Assembly: GCF_002934605.1 (NCBI RefSeq)
Contig: NZ_PTJC01000005.1
Coordinates: 1,984,001 to 2,048,000, forward strand
Direction: 5' to 3'
Origin: Neolewinella xylanilytica
Lineage (GTDB): Bacteria; Bacteroidota; Bacteroidia; Chitinophagales; Saprospiraceae
DNA: 64,000 bases
The notes beneath the pieces are model-generated. The model worked only from the letters and a program-made list of their open reading frames with translations. It was not told the origin of the DNA and did no database searches. Shown here piece after piece: positions 27,041 to 37,125 of this stretch (position 1 is the first letter of the stretch; the number at the start of each line of letters is the position of its first letter). The position numbers were made by a program, and so were the translations under genes.

Positions 27041-27652
27041 CTACTTCAGTACGCCCGCGCCGGCACGCTCCAGCAGTGCTTCCTCGCCGGTACAGTCGAT
27101 GATCGTGCTGGCCTCGTTGCCGCCGATGCCCCCGTCGATCACCGCGTCCACTCGCTTTCCGTACACTTCGTGAATGTCGCGGGGATCCGTGTAGTATTCC
27201 ACTACGTCGTCGATGTGTTTGACGCTGGCGGTGAGGATGGGCCGACCGAGGCCGCGTACCAGGGCGTCAACAATATTGTTATCGATGATGCGGACGCCGA
27301 TGGTTTCCTTGCGGTTTTTCAACACCTTTGGAGTCCGGTTATTGGATTTCAGAATAAAGGTGAAGGGGCCGGGAAGGTTATGTTTCATCACCCGGAAGAT
27401 GTCGTTGTTGATCGTGGCGGAGTACTCGGTAACCTGGCTGATATCCTGACAGATAAAGCTGAACATGGCCTTGTTCGGGTCGATACCGCGAATTTGCGCC
27501 ACGCGCTCCACCGCATTCTTGTTGGTGATGTCACAGCCAATACCGTAGACGGTGTCGGTGGGGTAGATGATCACGCCGCCCTCCTCGAGAATGTCGATCA
27601 TTTGCTTGATGAGGCGAGGCTGGGGATTGTCTGGATTAATGGTTACTAACAT
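27041..27652 (-). CDS. Sua5/YciO/YrdC-family L-threonylcarbamoyladenylate synthase
   Basis: 203 residues from the ATG at 27652. The YrdC fold is seen in GGVIIYPTDTVYGIGCD, then NKAMFSFICQD, NLPGPFTFILK, TIGVRI, and RPILTASV with a conserved Ser/Thr and Lys set. It makes threonylcarbamoyl-AMP, the first step of the t6A modification of tRNAs reading ANN codons. The YciO-like length without a Sua5 C-terminal domain is normal for this group, whose members do not all have proven synthase activity. CAATATACACA at 27670-27680 gives TATATTG on the coding strand, a near -7 box. Confidence 0.9.
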   Translation of the reverse strand: MLVTINPDNPQPRLIKQMIDILEEGGVIIYPTDTVYGIGCDITNKNAVERVAQIRGIDPNKAMFSFICQDISQVTEYSATINNDIFRVMKHNLPGPFTFILKSNNRTPKVLKNRKETIGVRIIDNNIVDALVRGLGRPILTASVKHIDDVVEYYTDPRDIHEVYGKRVDAVIDGGIGGNEASTIIDCTGEEALLERAGAGVLK

Positions 27653-27821
27653 ATTGCGGGTTTTAACGACAATATACACAGGATGGTGAACGGCGAAAGG
27701 TACGCGCTGCTGTTCAATCCGGCGGAGCAATCGGATGTTCGCGGAATGGGGCACAAGCTTTCCGGTGCACCCACTCTAGCCGGGGTTCGCTCGCTACCGG
27801 AACGTTCCGGTAGCCACACCA

Positions 27822-29060
27822 TCAGCTCCGATGAATCGCCGCTACCGGATCCAGGCGGGCCGCCCGGCGGGCGGGGTAAGTGCCGAAAACGATGCCGGTG
27901 ACCACCGCCACCCCGAACACAATCGCCAGGGTACGCAACCTGAACACCGCCTCAAAGTCGGTTTCCAACCACAGGGAAATGACGGCGGCAATGGCAACCG
28001 CAGCCAGGGAACCGACCGCCAGTCCGATCAGGCTACCCAACGTGGAGATGGCGACGCTTTCCGACAGGAACTGGGCGAGGATACGGCGGGGATCAGCCCC
28101 CACCGCTTTCCGGATGCCGATCTCCGGGGTCCGCTCCGTGATCGACATGAGTAACACGTTCATGACCCCCACGCCGCCAACCACCACGGCGATCCCGATC
28201 AGGAAGCTCATGACGAGCCGGAATACCGTAAAGCCAAGTTCCAGTTGTTTCACCAGGTCCAGATTGGCCACCGCTTCCACCGGGTCCTCGATGTGGGCAA
28301 AGCGTTCACCGAGCCACTCCAGCATGAAATCGCGACCGGGCGCGATGTCTTCCACGCGGTCGAAATTCACGATGGCGAGCAACGGGGAAGTCTGCTGCTC
28401 CGGTAAATTTTCCACCACGCGGAGGGGTAGGATGGCCTCCATCCGCTCGTCGCCCGCCTCCGCGGGGTAAATGCCCACCACCTCGACTTCGCCGCCGAGG
28501 ATGCCGATTGATTGTCCGAGTGCCGCGGACAAGGAATCGCTTCCGGTAACGAGCCGGCGGGCGAGCACATGGTTGATGACCACCGACCCCCCCGACGGCC
28601 GATCGTCCGCTGCTTCGAGTTGGCGGCCGTAGGTGGGTGTGGGTGCCTCTTCGGCGAAGGGGAGGGACGCCGCCGTATACCGCACCGCCAGGGCTTCGGA
28701 GGTGTCGAGCCGTTGCACCATTGTCGCCCCCGCCAGGTAACTTTGTCCGGCCGCCGGGTAGGGCATAGCGAGGAGCATACTATCGATGAGGTCCCGGCGT
28801 AAGTCGGCGGTTTCCCGCATCGGAACCACTACGCCGTCTATCCGCCGACTCGTTCTGGCGCGGACCAGCACCGATTCCATACTTGAGTTGGCGGCAATGC
28901 CTTCGCGGGCCAACTTTTCCAGTCCGTCAATGATCGCCAGCATGGCTACCAGCGCCGCCACGCCGATGATGATGCCGAGCACGGAGAGGAAGGTCTGGAA
29001 GAAATTGTTGCGTAGGTTCTGGAAGGCTTCCGCGAAAGCGGTCCGGACGGAGGTGAGCAT
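27822..29060 (-). CDS. ABC transporter permease (MacB/FtsX-like)
   Basis: 412 residues from the ATG at 29060. One N-terminal TM helix (about 20-42, LSVLGIIIGVAALVAMLAII) is followed by a periplasmic MacB-PCD domain (about 45-265) and three C-terminal TM helices in the FtsX domain, with R-T-P-E-I-G-I-R-K-A in the cytoplasmic loop. Such permeases pair with a MacB/LolD-type ATPase to export lipoproteins, peptides or drugs by mechanotransmission. No ATPase gene is adjacent. The start lies 128 bp from the divergent Hsp70 gene. Confidence 0.92.
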   Translation of the reverse strand: MLTSVRTAFAEAFQNLRNNFFQTFLSVLGIIIGVAALVAMLAIIDGLEKLAREGIAANSSMESVLVRARTSRRIDGVVVPMRETADLRRDLIDSMLLAMPYPAAGQSYLAGATMVQRLDTSEALAVRYTAASLPFAEEAPTPTYGRQLEAADDRPSGGSVVINHVLARRLVTGSDSLSAALGQSIGILGGEVEVVGIYPAEAGDERMEAILPLRVVENLPEQQTSPLLAIVNFDRVEDIAPGRDFMLEWLGERFAHIEDPVEAVANLDLVKQLELGFTVFRLVMSFLIGIAVVVGGVGVMNVLLMSITERTPEIGIRKAVGADPRRILAQFLSESVAISTLGSLIGLAVGSLAAVAIAAVISLWLETDFEAVFRLRTLAIVFGVAVVTGIVFGTYPARRAARLDPVAAIHRS

Positions 29061-29188
29061 AGGGTAGTGGGCGTTTGCACCGAAATAAATCGGATGCCAC
29101 CGCATTACGCACTTTTTTCGACCGGGGGGTGAGTCACATCGTCCACCGAAGCGCCAAACCAGCCCCGCCGCTTCGGTGTATACCCACT

Positions 29189-31069
<1,881 letters not shown>

Positions 31070-31070
31070 T

Positions 31071-31394
31071 TTACCATTTCTCGCGGCTCAGCGCCTGGAC
31101 CAATTGGCGCATCATCTCCAATAGCCTGGATTTGCGCGACGGGGAAATCGGCCGACGGTGGCGCAAATCTTCCGTTATAGCGGTTAGTTCGTCGCGGATG
31201 GAAGTTGCGTCCACCAAGTGGAGGCTGGTCTTTAGTTTGTGCTTTAGGTCCGCTACCTGCTGCGCATCCTCCCGGGAAAGCGCGGTAGCCAATTGATCGA
31301 TCGCGGTGGATAGTTCCCGCTCGAGCACTTTCGCGAATTGCTTCAGGTCGTTGCTATCGTGGTCCATGGCTTCCCGTAGTTCCAGGTAGTTCAT
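31071..31394 (-). CDS. stand-alone Hpt (histidine phosphotransfer) protein
   Basis: 107 residues forming one helical bundle. The core phosphorylation-site-like sequence is DLKHKLKTSLHLVDA, matching the Hpt pattern H-x-L-K-x-S with H at about residue 52. Length and all-helical character agree. Hpt proteins relay phosphoryl groups between response regulators in phosphorelays. No kinase or receiver gene is adjacent, so the partners are unknown. The ATG at 31394 is used. Confidence 0.68.
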   Translation of the reverse strand: MNYLELREAMDHDSNDLKQFAKVLERELSTAIDQLATALSREDAQQVADLKHKLKTSLHLVDATSIRDELTAITEDLRHRRPISPSRKSRLLEMMRQLVQALSREKW

Positions 31395-31755
31395 GACAGT
31401 AGGGTTTAATCGCTTCGCTACTGGTAGGTGCGAAGCCTTTGGGGCGAAATAGTTACCTCGATCGACCGATCCTCCGTGGTAAAGATGGTGGTGTCAACGA
31501 ATGGGTATGCAATAATAGCAAGCTTTCGCGGCCCGGCCCGGAATTAGCAAGTCGCCGAGGTTTATCGCACCGCTTTTCCGCCGGGGAAAAGCAAACGGGA
31601 GGAAGGAACCAATTTTACCGTCGATGGCGGGGTGGCCTCCGGCCGAAATAACCGGCTTGGGCGGATTACAAATGAGTCTGCCCCGGAACGCGGCGAGCGG
31701 TAAACATTAGCGCCGACCCCTTGTCTTAAATTTATACCTACCAAAAGCCACCTAA
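31395..31755. other. divergent intergenic region
   Basis: About 360 bp between the Hpt gene and the peroxiredoxin gene, which are transcribed away from each other. It should hold both promoters. TAAATTTA at about 31732 is one base from the -7 consensus for the plus-strand operon. A 70-codon frame at 31439-31651 has no supporting features. Confidence 0.4.
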
Positions 31756-32226
31756 ATGAATTTGAAATCCGGCGACAAAGCACCGCTATTTACGCTGTTC
31801 AGCGACACCCAGCAAGCGGTCAGTTTGACTGATTACCGCGGGCAAAATCTCGTCCTGCTTTTCTTCCCGCTTGCCTTCACCGGCGTTTGCACTGAAGAGA
31901 TGTGTACGATGCGCGACACCCTCGAAGCCTACAATAAACTGGATGCGGCCGTCGTAGCTATCAGTGTGGACAGCCCGTTTACCCTGGCGCGCTTTAAGGA
32001 GGCGGAGGGACTGAATTTCGCCCTACTCAGCGATTTCAATAAGGAAGTGAGTCGGCAGTACGGAGTCCTCTACGAGCGCTTCGTTATGGAGATGCAGGGC
32101 GTCAGCAAGCGAGCAGCTTTTATTATCGATGGGGAGGGAATCGTTCGCTATACGGAGGTGCTTGCTTCCGCCGGGGACCAACCGGATTATTCCGCGATCC
32201 AGGAAACTTTGGCCCATCTGCAGTAG
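31756..32226 (+). CDS. peroxiredoxin (AhpC/TSA family)
   Basis: 156 residues, the normal size for small thioredoxin-fold peroxiredoxins. The peroxidatic Cys is in FTGVCTEEMC within the pattern P-L-A-F-T-x-x-C; a second Cys lies four residues later and could act as resolving Cys or simply be conserved. The Arg that activates the thiol is expected in SKRAAFIID. It reduces H2O2 or organic peroxides. It resembles the AhpE and BCP-like groups. It is the first gene of a possible transcript with clpS (29 bp gap) and aat. Confidence 0.92.
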   Translation: MNLKSGDKAPLFTLFSDTQQAVSLTDYRGQNLVLLFFPLAFTGVCTEEMCTMRDTLEAYNKLDAAVVAISVDSPFTLARFKEAEGLNFALLSDFNKEVSRQYGVLYERFVMEMQGVSKRAAFIIDGEGIVRYTEVLASAGDQPDYSAIQETLAHLQ

Positions 32227-32255
32227 TTTTTTTATCGAATTTAGTGCGTGAACTT

Positions 32256-32552
32256 ATGAGTATATATGCATCTGGTCAGGAGGATGTCCTTTTGGAGGAA
32301 GACATTGACGTTGGCACCGGCGAACCCGCCGATCTGATCGTATTCAACGACGACCATAATACCTTCGATTGGGTTATGCAAAGCTTCGTCGAGATACTCG
32401 GCCACACCGCCGAGCAATCCGAGCAGCTTGCCTTGATGATTCACCTGAAGGGTAGGGCAACCGTAAAGTCCGCCGCCTTCAACGAACTTCGCCCCAAAAA
32501 GGAAGCGCTCTGCGATCGGGGCCTGAGTGCCGTGATCGAGGGCAAAGGATAA
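32256..32552 (+). CDS. clpS: ATP-dependent Clp protease adaptor ClpS
   Basis: 98 residues from the ATG at 32256 (a GTG at 32244 is in frame). The ClpS core is LIVFNDDHNTFDWVMQSF, with N-D-D-x-x-T, and later MIHLKGRATVKSA; the acidic N-terminal tail is normal. ClpS binds N-terminal Leu, Phe, Trp or Tyr on proteins and delivers them to ClpA(C)P for degradation. The gene is 3 bp upstream of aat, which makes such N-termini, so the pair is a complete tag-and-target unit of the bacterial N-degron pathway. Confidence 0.95.
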   Translation: MSIYASGQEDVLLEEDIDVGTGEPADLIVFNDDHNTFDWVMQSFVEILGHTAEQSEQLALMIHLKGRATVKSAAFNELRPKKEALCDRGLSAVIEGKG

Positions 32553-32555
32553 TGA

Positions 32556-33254
32556 ATGCCCCTGTACCGTCTCGACCCCCGGTTTCCGGAATTATTCCCC
32601 GACCCTCAGCGAACGAATGGGGACGGACCTGCCTGCTTCGGGGGTGACCTGAGTCCGGAACGGCTCTTCAACGCTTATCGATTAGGATTCTTTCCCTGGT
32701 TCGCCGAGGGAGAACCCATCCTTTGGTGGCATCCGGACCCGCGCTGCGTGCTGTACCCCGATAAGCTCCGCGTCAGCAAGAGTATGCGGCCCTATTTTAA
32801 CCAGGAAAAATACCACGTCACCTACGATCAGCGATTCCGCGAGGTCATGGAATCCTGCCGCGGCCTCTACCGGCCCGGGCAGTGGGGGAGCTGGATCACC
32901 GACGAACTCATCGAAGGCTACGTAGGGCTCCACCAGCTTGGTATAGCCCACAGCGTCGAGGTCTACGAAGGAAGCGACTTGGTTGGTGGGCTATACGGCC
33001 TTTCCCTCGGGAAAGTATTTTTCGGGGAAAGTATGTTTTTTACCCGGCCGAATGCTAGCAAGTTCGGCTTTATAAGCCTGGTTCGGCGGCTCAGCGACCA
33101 CGGTTACCGGCTGATCGATTGCCAGCAAGAAACGAATCACCTATTGAGTCTCGGGGCGGAATCGATTCCCCGCTCCACCTTCCTTGAGCATCTGACCGAG
33201 ATTGATGCCGGGAACACGGAGCGGGGGAAATGGTCGATCGGGAACGGATACTAA
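32556..33254 (+). CDS. aat: leucyl/phenylalanyl-tRNA--protein transferase
   Basis: 232 residues, full length. The family hallmarks are present: AYRLGFFPWF, ILWWHPDPRCVL, WITDELIEGYVGLHQLGIAHSVEVY broken at G, then GGLYGLSLGKVFFGESMFF and IDCQQETNHLLSLGAE. It transfers Leu or Phe from aminoacyl-tRNA to the N-terminus of proteins with Arg, Lys or Met, marking them for ClpS. The reading frame begins 3 bp after the clpS stop. Its stop overlaps by 4 bp the stop of the convergent oxidoreductase gene. Confidence 0.97.
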   Translation: MPLYRLDPRFPELFPDPQRTNGDGPACFGGDLSPERLFNAYRLGFFPWFAEGEPILWWHPDPRCVLYPDKLRVSKSMRPYFNQEKYHVTYDQRFREVMESCRGLYRPGQWGSWITDELIEGYVGLHQLGIAHSVEVYEGSDLVGGLYGLSLGKVFFGESMFFTRPNASKFGFISLVRRLSDHGYRLIDCQQETNHLLSLGAESIPRSTFLEHLTEIDAGNTERGKWSIGNGY

Positions 33255-34666
33255 AAGTTCCGTAGCTCTCCGGGGCCGACGAAGCGGTTCATGTCTTCCA
33301 CGTTCGTCACCCGCATGTTTTCACCGTCCCAAAGCAGGCGCGTACGGCCGCGCAGTTCGAATTCACCTTCCTCGCCGTTGAGCTTTGGAAAGCGGTATTC
33401 GTAGCCCCGTACGGCGAGGTTACCCATCAGGATGGTTTCCGTCAGCGGGCCGGCCTTGCCGAGGTGACTGCTGGGTTGGTAGCCTTCCTTGATGCCGTTG
33501 ATCCAGTCCATTTCGTGGGATGTCTCGACCCGGGCCAGCGTTTCGGGCACGTTGATGTCCTCCATGCGGCTGGTGGGCAGCAGGCGGGGATTTTGACCGT
33601 AGGTGTCGGCCATCAGTTTACCCTTGTCGCCGACCATCAGGAAACCGCCATCGCTGCCGCCCATCGGTTCGTCGACTCCGAGTTCTTCGGGGCGTCCGGG
33701 TAGGATGCCGCCGTCGGTCCAGATAAGTTCGACGGGCGGGCGCTCGCCGCGCTGGGGGAACTTCACGTGAATTTTGGCGGCGGGGGGGCAGGTTTCGGGA
33801 GTATAGTCCGGATTCCAGTTTTGACTAAATACCTGTACCACGCTGGCCTCTGCGCTTACGGGGTAGCCCAGTTCCAGAATGTAGAAGGGGGTGTCGAGGA
33901 TGTGGCAACCCATGTCGCCGAGAGCTCCGGTACCGAAATCCCAGTATCCCCGCCACGCGAATGGATAGTAAGCGGAGTTGTGGGGCCGCATCTCGGCGAT
34001 ACCGAGCCAGAGGTTCCAGTCGAAATCAGCGGGAATGGGGTCGGTACCCTGGGGCAATTTGCCGCCCTGGGGCCAGATGGGGCGGTTGGTCCAGGCATAC
34101 ACGGTATGAACGTCGCCGATGAGCCCGGACTCGACGAGTTCCTGGGTGCGGCGGATGCCGTTGCCGCTGGCGCCCTGGTTGCCCATCTGGGTGATGAGCT
34201 CCGGTTTGCGTTTGGCCATCTCGGTGAGCATCCGTACCTCCGCGATGGTCCGTGCGAGGGGTTTCTCGATGTAGACGTGCTTACCAATTTCCATGGCCGC
34301 GAGACCGGCGGTAGCGTGCATATGGTCGGGAGTGGTAACGACCACGGCGTCAATATCCTTCCCGTATTTCTCGAGCATGACGCGGAAATCCCGGTCGTAG
34401 GAAGCGTCCGGGAACCGTGCTCTGGTATCGGCGGCGCTCGAGTCGTGTACGTCACACAGCGCCACGACGTTTTCGCTCATCAGGTTTCGCAGCGTCCCGG
34501 TTGCCTTTCCGCCGGCACCGATGGCGGCGATGTTGACCGTGTCGGAAGGCGCCTGGAAGCCTTTTCCACCCAGGACGTGGCGGGGAACGATGGTAAAGGC
34601 CGCAGCCGCTCCAGCGGCGGTGCGCAGGAATTGCCGACGATTACTGGGTATAATTTTCTTCTGCAT
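33251..34666 (-). CDS. Tat-exported Gfo/Idh/MocA-family oxidoreductase
   Basis: 471 residues from the ATG at 34666. A Tat signal peptide has S-N-R-R-Q-F-L-R followed by AAGAAAAFTIV. The Rossmann fold begins VNIAAIGAGGKATGTLRN and continues with ALCDVHD. The catalytic Lys is in HVYIEKPLA and the substrate His near GDMGCHILD. Members of this exported group act on sugars or polyols with tightly bound NAD(P) in the periplasm and are abundant in glycan-degrading Bacteroidetes. The exact substrate cannot be told. A promoter with both boxes lies upstream at 34686-34715. Confidence 0.93.
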   Translation of the reverse strand: MQKKIIPSNRRQFLRTAAGAAAAFTIVPRHVLGGKGFQAPSDTVNIAAIGAGGKATGTLRNLMSENVVALCDVHDSSAADTRARFPDASYDRDFRVMLEKYGKDIDAVVVTTPDHMHATAGLAAMEIGKHVYIEKPLARTIAEVRMLTEMAKRKPELITQMGNQGASGNGIRRTQELVESGLIGDVHTVYAWTNRPIWPQGGKLPQGTDPIPADFDWNLWLGIAEMRPHNSAYYPFAWRGYWDFGTGALGDMGCHILDTPFYILELGYPVSAEASVVQVFSQNWNPDYTPETCPPAAKIHVKFPQRGERPPVELIWTDGGILPGRPEELGVDEPMGGSDGGFLMVGDKGKLMADTYGQNPRLLPTSRMEDINVPETLARVETSHEMDWINGIKEGYQPSSHLGKAGPLTETILMGNLAVRGYEYRFPKLNGEEGEFELRGRTRLLWDGENMRVTNVEDMNRFVGPGELRNF

Positions 34667-34685
34667 GATCAGTGTATTGGTGGAG

Positions 34686-34715
34686 CAATATACACAAAAC
34701 ACGGAAGCGCAAAAA
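34686..34715 (-). promoter_or_regulatory. candidate promoter of the Gfo/Idh/MocA gene
   Basis: On the minus strand TTTTTG (34715-34710) and TATATTG (34692-34686) are separated by 17 bp, close to the Bacteroidetes -33 TTTG and -7 TAnnTTTG boxes. Initiation would fall about 12-15 bp before the ATG at 34666. The same TGTGTATATTG word precedes the Sua5 gene (27680-27670). Confidence 0.5.
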
Positions 34716-34813
34716 TGAAATAAATCGATTTAGTCGTTTCTTAACTCGGTCGCCCGCTGTCGCTTCCCCCGACCTGCGAACCTTCTCCCCGTCTGGGGGC
34801 TTACTGCCAGCAT

Positions 34814-36112
34814 ATGGATCCTACTACCAAGATCAACATCCCCGAAAGTCCGCTGGAACGCATCGTCATCGTCGGTGGCGGGTTCGGGGGGCTGCAGATG
34901 GCCCGTAAACTGGTCAAGGCCGAGTACCAGGTGGTGCTCATCGACCGCAACAATTACCACCAGTTCCAGCCGCTGTTCTACCAGGTGGCCATGGCCGGAT
35001 TGGAGCCGAGCAGCATCGTTTTTCCCTTCCGTAAGTTGTTCCAGGGTAGGGACAACATCTTCATCCGAATGGCGGAAGTCACCCACGTCGATCCCGTGGC
35101 TAAGCAGCTACAGACCCCGTTGGGCCACTGTAACTACGATCACCTCATCATCGCGACCGGGGCGGATACCAATTATTACGGCAACGAGGAACTGGAGCGG
35201 CAGACCCTGCCTATGAAGTCGGTGGTCGAGGCCCTCCAGCTGCGGAATGCCATCCTGGACGACTACGAAGACGCGCTGACCACTCCTGGCTATGACGACC
35301 GCCAGGAACTCGTGGATGTTGTTATCGTAGGCGGAGGGGCTACCGGCGTCGAACTGGCCGGCTCCCTGGCGGAAATGAAGACCCACGTATTGCCAAAGGA
35401 TTATCCCGAACTGCACGTGGAGGAGGAGTTTGACATCTACCTGATCCAGTCGGGAGACGTCATTCTCAAGGGCATGAGCGCGAACAGCAGCGAGAAAGCA
35501 CTCAAATACCTGGAAGAACTGGGCGTGAAGGTGATCCTCAACAGTCGCGTCACGGCTTTCGACGGCCGGTTGGTCTCCCTGGACGACGGCAGGACCATTG
35601 CCTCCCAAAAGGTCATCTGGGCCGCGGGAATTAAAGGAATGCCGCTGCCGGGCTTACCTCCGGACACGATCACCTACGGCAACCGCCTGGCCGTCGACCG
35701 CTTCCACCGCGTCAGGGGCATGGATGGCATCTATGCGATCGGCGACGTGGCTTATATGGAAGAGCCGGACTTTCCCAAGGGGCACCCCCAAGTGGCGCAA
35801 GTGGCCATACAGATGGGAGAACACCTCGCGAAAAACTTGCGCTACCGCCACGCCCGCGGAGAAAGTTGGGAACCCTTTCACTACCACGACAAAGGGAGCA
35901 TGGCTACCATCGGAAGGGGCCGCGCCGTGGTGGATATCCCCAAGCCGGAATTCCACTTCGGCGGCGTCATGGCCTGGCTGGTGTGGTTATTCGTACACCT
36001 CTTTGCCATTCTCGGTACCCGCAATAAGCTCTTCGTTTTCCTGAACTGGCTATATAACTACATCAATTACAACCAGAGCTTGCGGTTGATCATTCGCCCA
36101 CGGAGTAAGTAG
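34814..36112 (+). CDS. ndh: type II NADH dehydrogenase (NDH-2-like NAD(P)/FAD oxidoreductase)
   Basis: 432 residues. The FAD-binding Rossmann motif is RIVIVGGGFGGLQMARKL at about 16-33; NHY-like YHQFQPLFYQVA follows, which is typical of NDH-2. The second Rossmann motif (NADH) is VVIVGGGATGVELAG at about 170-185. A third FAD contact is IYAIGDVAYM. The C-terminal 60 residues have an amphipathic to hydrophobic stretch (VMAWLVWLFVHLFAIL) for membrane attachment. It passes electrons from NADH to the quinone pool without pumping protons. It stands alone, followed by a hairpin. Confidence 0.95.
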   Translation: MDPTTKINIPESPLERIVIVGGGFGGLQMARKLVKAEYQVVLIDRNNYHQFQPLFYQVAMAGLEPSSIVFPFRKLFQGRDNIFIRMAEVTHVDPVAKQLQTPLGHCNYDHLIIATGADTNYYGNEELERQTLPMKSVVEALQLRNAILDDYEDALTTPGYDDRQELVDVVIVGGGATGVELAGSLAEMKTHVLPKDYPELHVEEEFDIYLIQSGDVILKGMSANSSEKALKYLEELGVKVILNSRVTAFDGRLVSLDDGRTIASQKVIWAAGIKGMPLPGLPPDTITYGNRLAVDRFHRVRGMDGIYAIGDVAYMEEPDFPKGHPQVAQVAIQMGEHLAKNLRYRHARGESWEPFHYHDKGSMATIGRGRAVVDIPKPEFHFGGVMAWLVWLFVHLFAILGTRNKLFVFLNWLYNYINYNQSLRLIIRPRSK

Positions 36113-36133
36113 TTGCCATTCTAACGACGGAGC

Positions 36134-36152
36134 GGTACGGTACTACCGTACC
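36134..36152. terminator. hairpin between convergent ndh and STAS genes
   Basis: GGTACGGT (36134-36141) pairs perfectly with ACCGTACC (36145-36152) across a 3-nt loop. It lies 22 bp after the ndh stop and 39 bp after the convergent gene stop. No long T-run follows, so it may be a bidirectional terminator or an mRNA 3' end stabiliser. Confidence 0.55.
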
Positions 36153-36190
36153 AAACTCCCACCCCGGGCGGCCCGACACTACCGCATAAT

Positions 36191-36934
36191 TCAGTCCAGC
36201 CAGGCAATGGCCCGCTTCCGCTCGATGGAAGAAAAGGCCGCGAGTTCCAGTCCGGGGGTAAGTAGGTCGCTAAGCTTTACGCTGGTTTTGAGCCACGACT
36301 GGTCGCCGATGATGGCCACCCGTTCGATGTCTTTATAGAACTTCAGGCTCGCCTTCAGGTCTTCCCAGGGTTTGCGAGCCTTGATGCCATCGGTGCCGAT
36401 CACTTCCAGGAGGATGCGCGCCTTGCCGTAGTGTTTTACTTTTTCACCGATGAGGACGTTGATCCGGTCGTAATCGGCCGGGTAGAGCTGGCCCACGATC
36501 GCCAGGCCCAGCAGGCGCTCGTCACCGAGATCGATCTCCTTTACGGCCGCTGCGGTGGCTGGCGCTTCGCGGTCGCCCTGGAGCCACTGGTGGGCCAGTT
36601 CCCCCTCACTGAGTTTAAAGGTTTTTACCTCCATGCGGGTGGTGAAATAGTCAATACCCCCGGTGATGGCGGAAAGCCAGCCATGGTCGGTTAGCACTGC
36701 GTATTTCTCGATCCTATCGAGCAGGTCTCGCTTTCCTTTGATGGTGTCCCAGAATGATTGGTAATTAGCGAAACCACTGACGTTTTTGATGTTGCCGAGG
36801 AGCCGGATACGCCCGTGGGTGACCACTTTGGCTTCGATGGCCATCAACAACTTGCGCATCCCCTCTTCGTCCACCTCCCCGTCGAGGGTAAAGCCTAACA
36901 TATTGGGTTGCGATAAGGGGAAGACAGAGACCAT
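36191..36934 (-). CDS. tandem SpoIIAA-like (STAS/SEC14-type) protein
   Basis: 247 residues built from two similar halves (about 1-120 and 130-247). Each half has a start such as LGFTLDGEVDEEGMRKLL or GLAIVGQLYPADYDRINVLI, then a Gly/Arg-Ile-Leu-Leu strand (HGRIRLLGNI, YGKARILLEV), then a helix and VLTDHGWLSAI or AIIGDQSWLKTS. This is the SpoIIAA-like fold of short single-domain STAS proteins, here duplicated. The role in bacteria is unclear, possibly lipid or ligand binding. No anti-sigma kinase is adjacent. Confidence 0.82.
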   Translation of the reverse strand: MVSVFPLSQPNMLGFTLDGEVDEEGMRKLLMAIEAKVVTHGRIRLLGNIKNVSGFANYQSFWDTIKGKRDLLDRIEKYAVLTDHGWLSAITGGIDYFTTRMEVKTFKLSEGELAHQWLQGDREAPATAAAVKEIDLGDERLLGLAIVGQLYPADYDRINVLIGEKVKHYGKARILLEVIGTDGIKARKPWEDLKASLKFYKDIERVAIIGDQSWLKTSVKLSDLLTPGLELAAFSSIERKRAIAWLD

Positions 36935-37125
36935 GAATGAAATTTCTTGTTCTAACTGCTGGGGCGGGGGAAAGGATTACTTGCCGGGTAATTTATCGAC
37001 GAGGACCCGCTTCGGCTCGATGTGGAAAACCTATCCCGGTTTTTCAAAACCAGGATGGAAAAGTTTAGGTTAGACCGGTACCTGCCCTATTTCTCATATG
37101 GCAGAAAACCTTTAGCCCTGCGTTT

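Noticed and set aside
33767-34723. 318-codon plus-strand frame opposite the Gfo/Idh/MocA gene
   Set aside because: Antisense shadow; the minus strand has a Tat signal and Rossmann fold.
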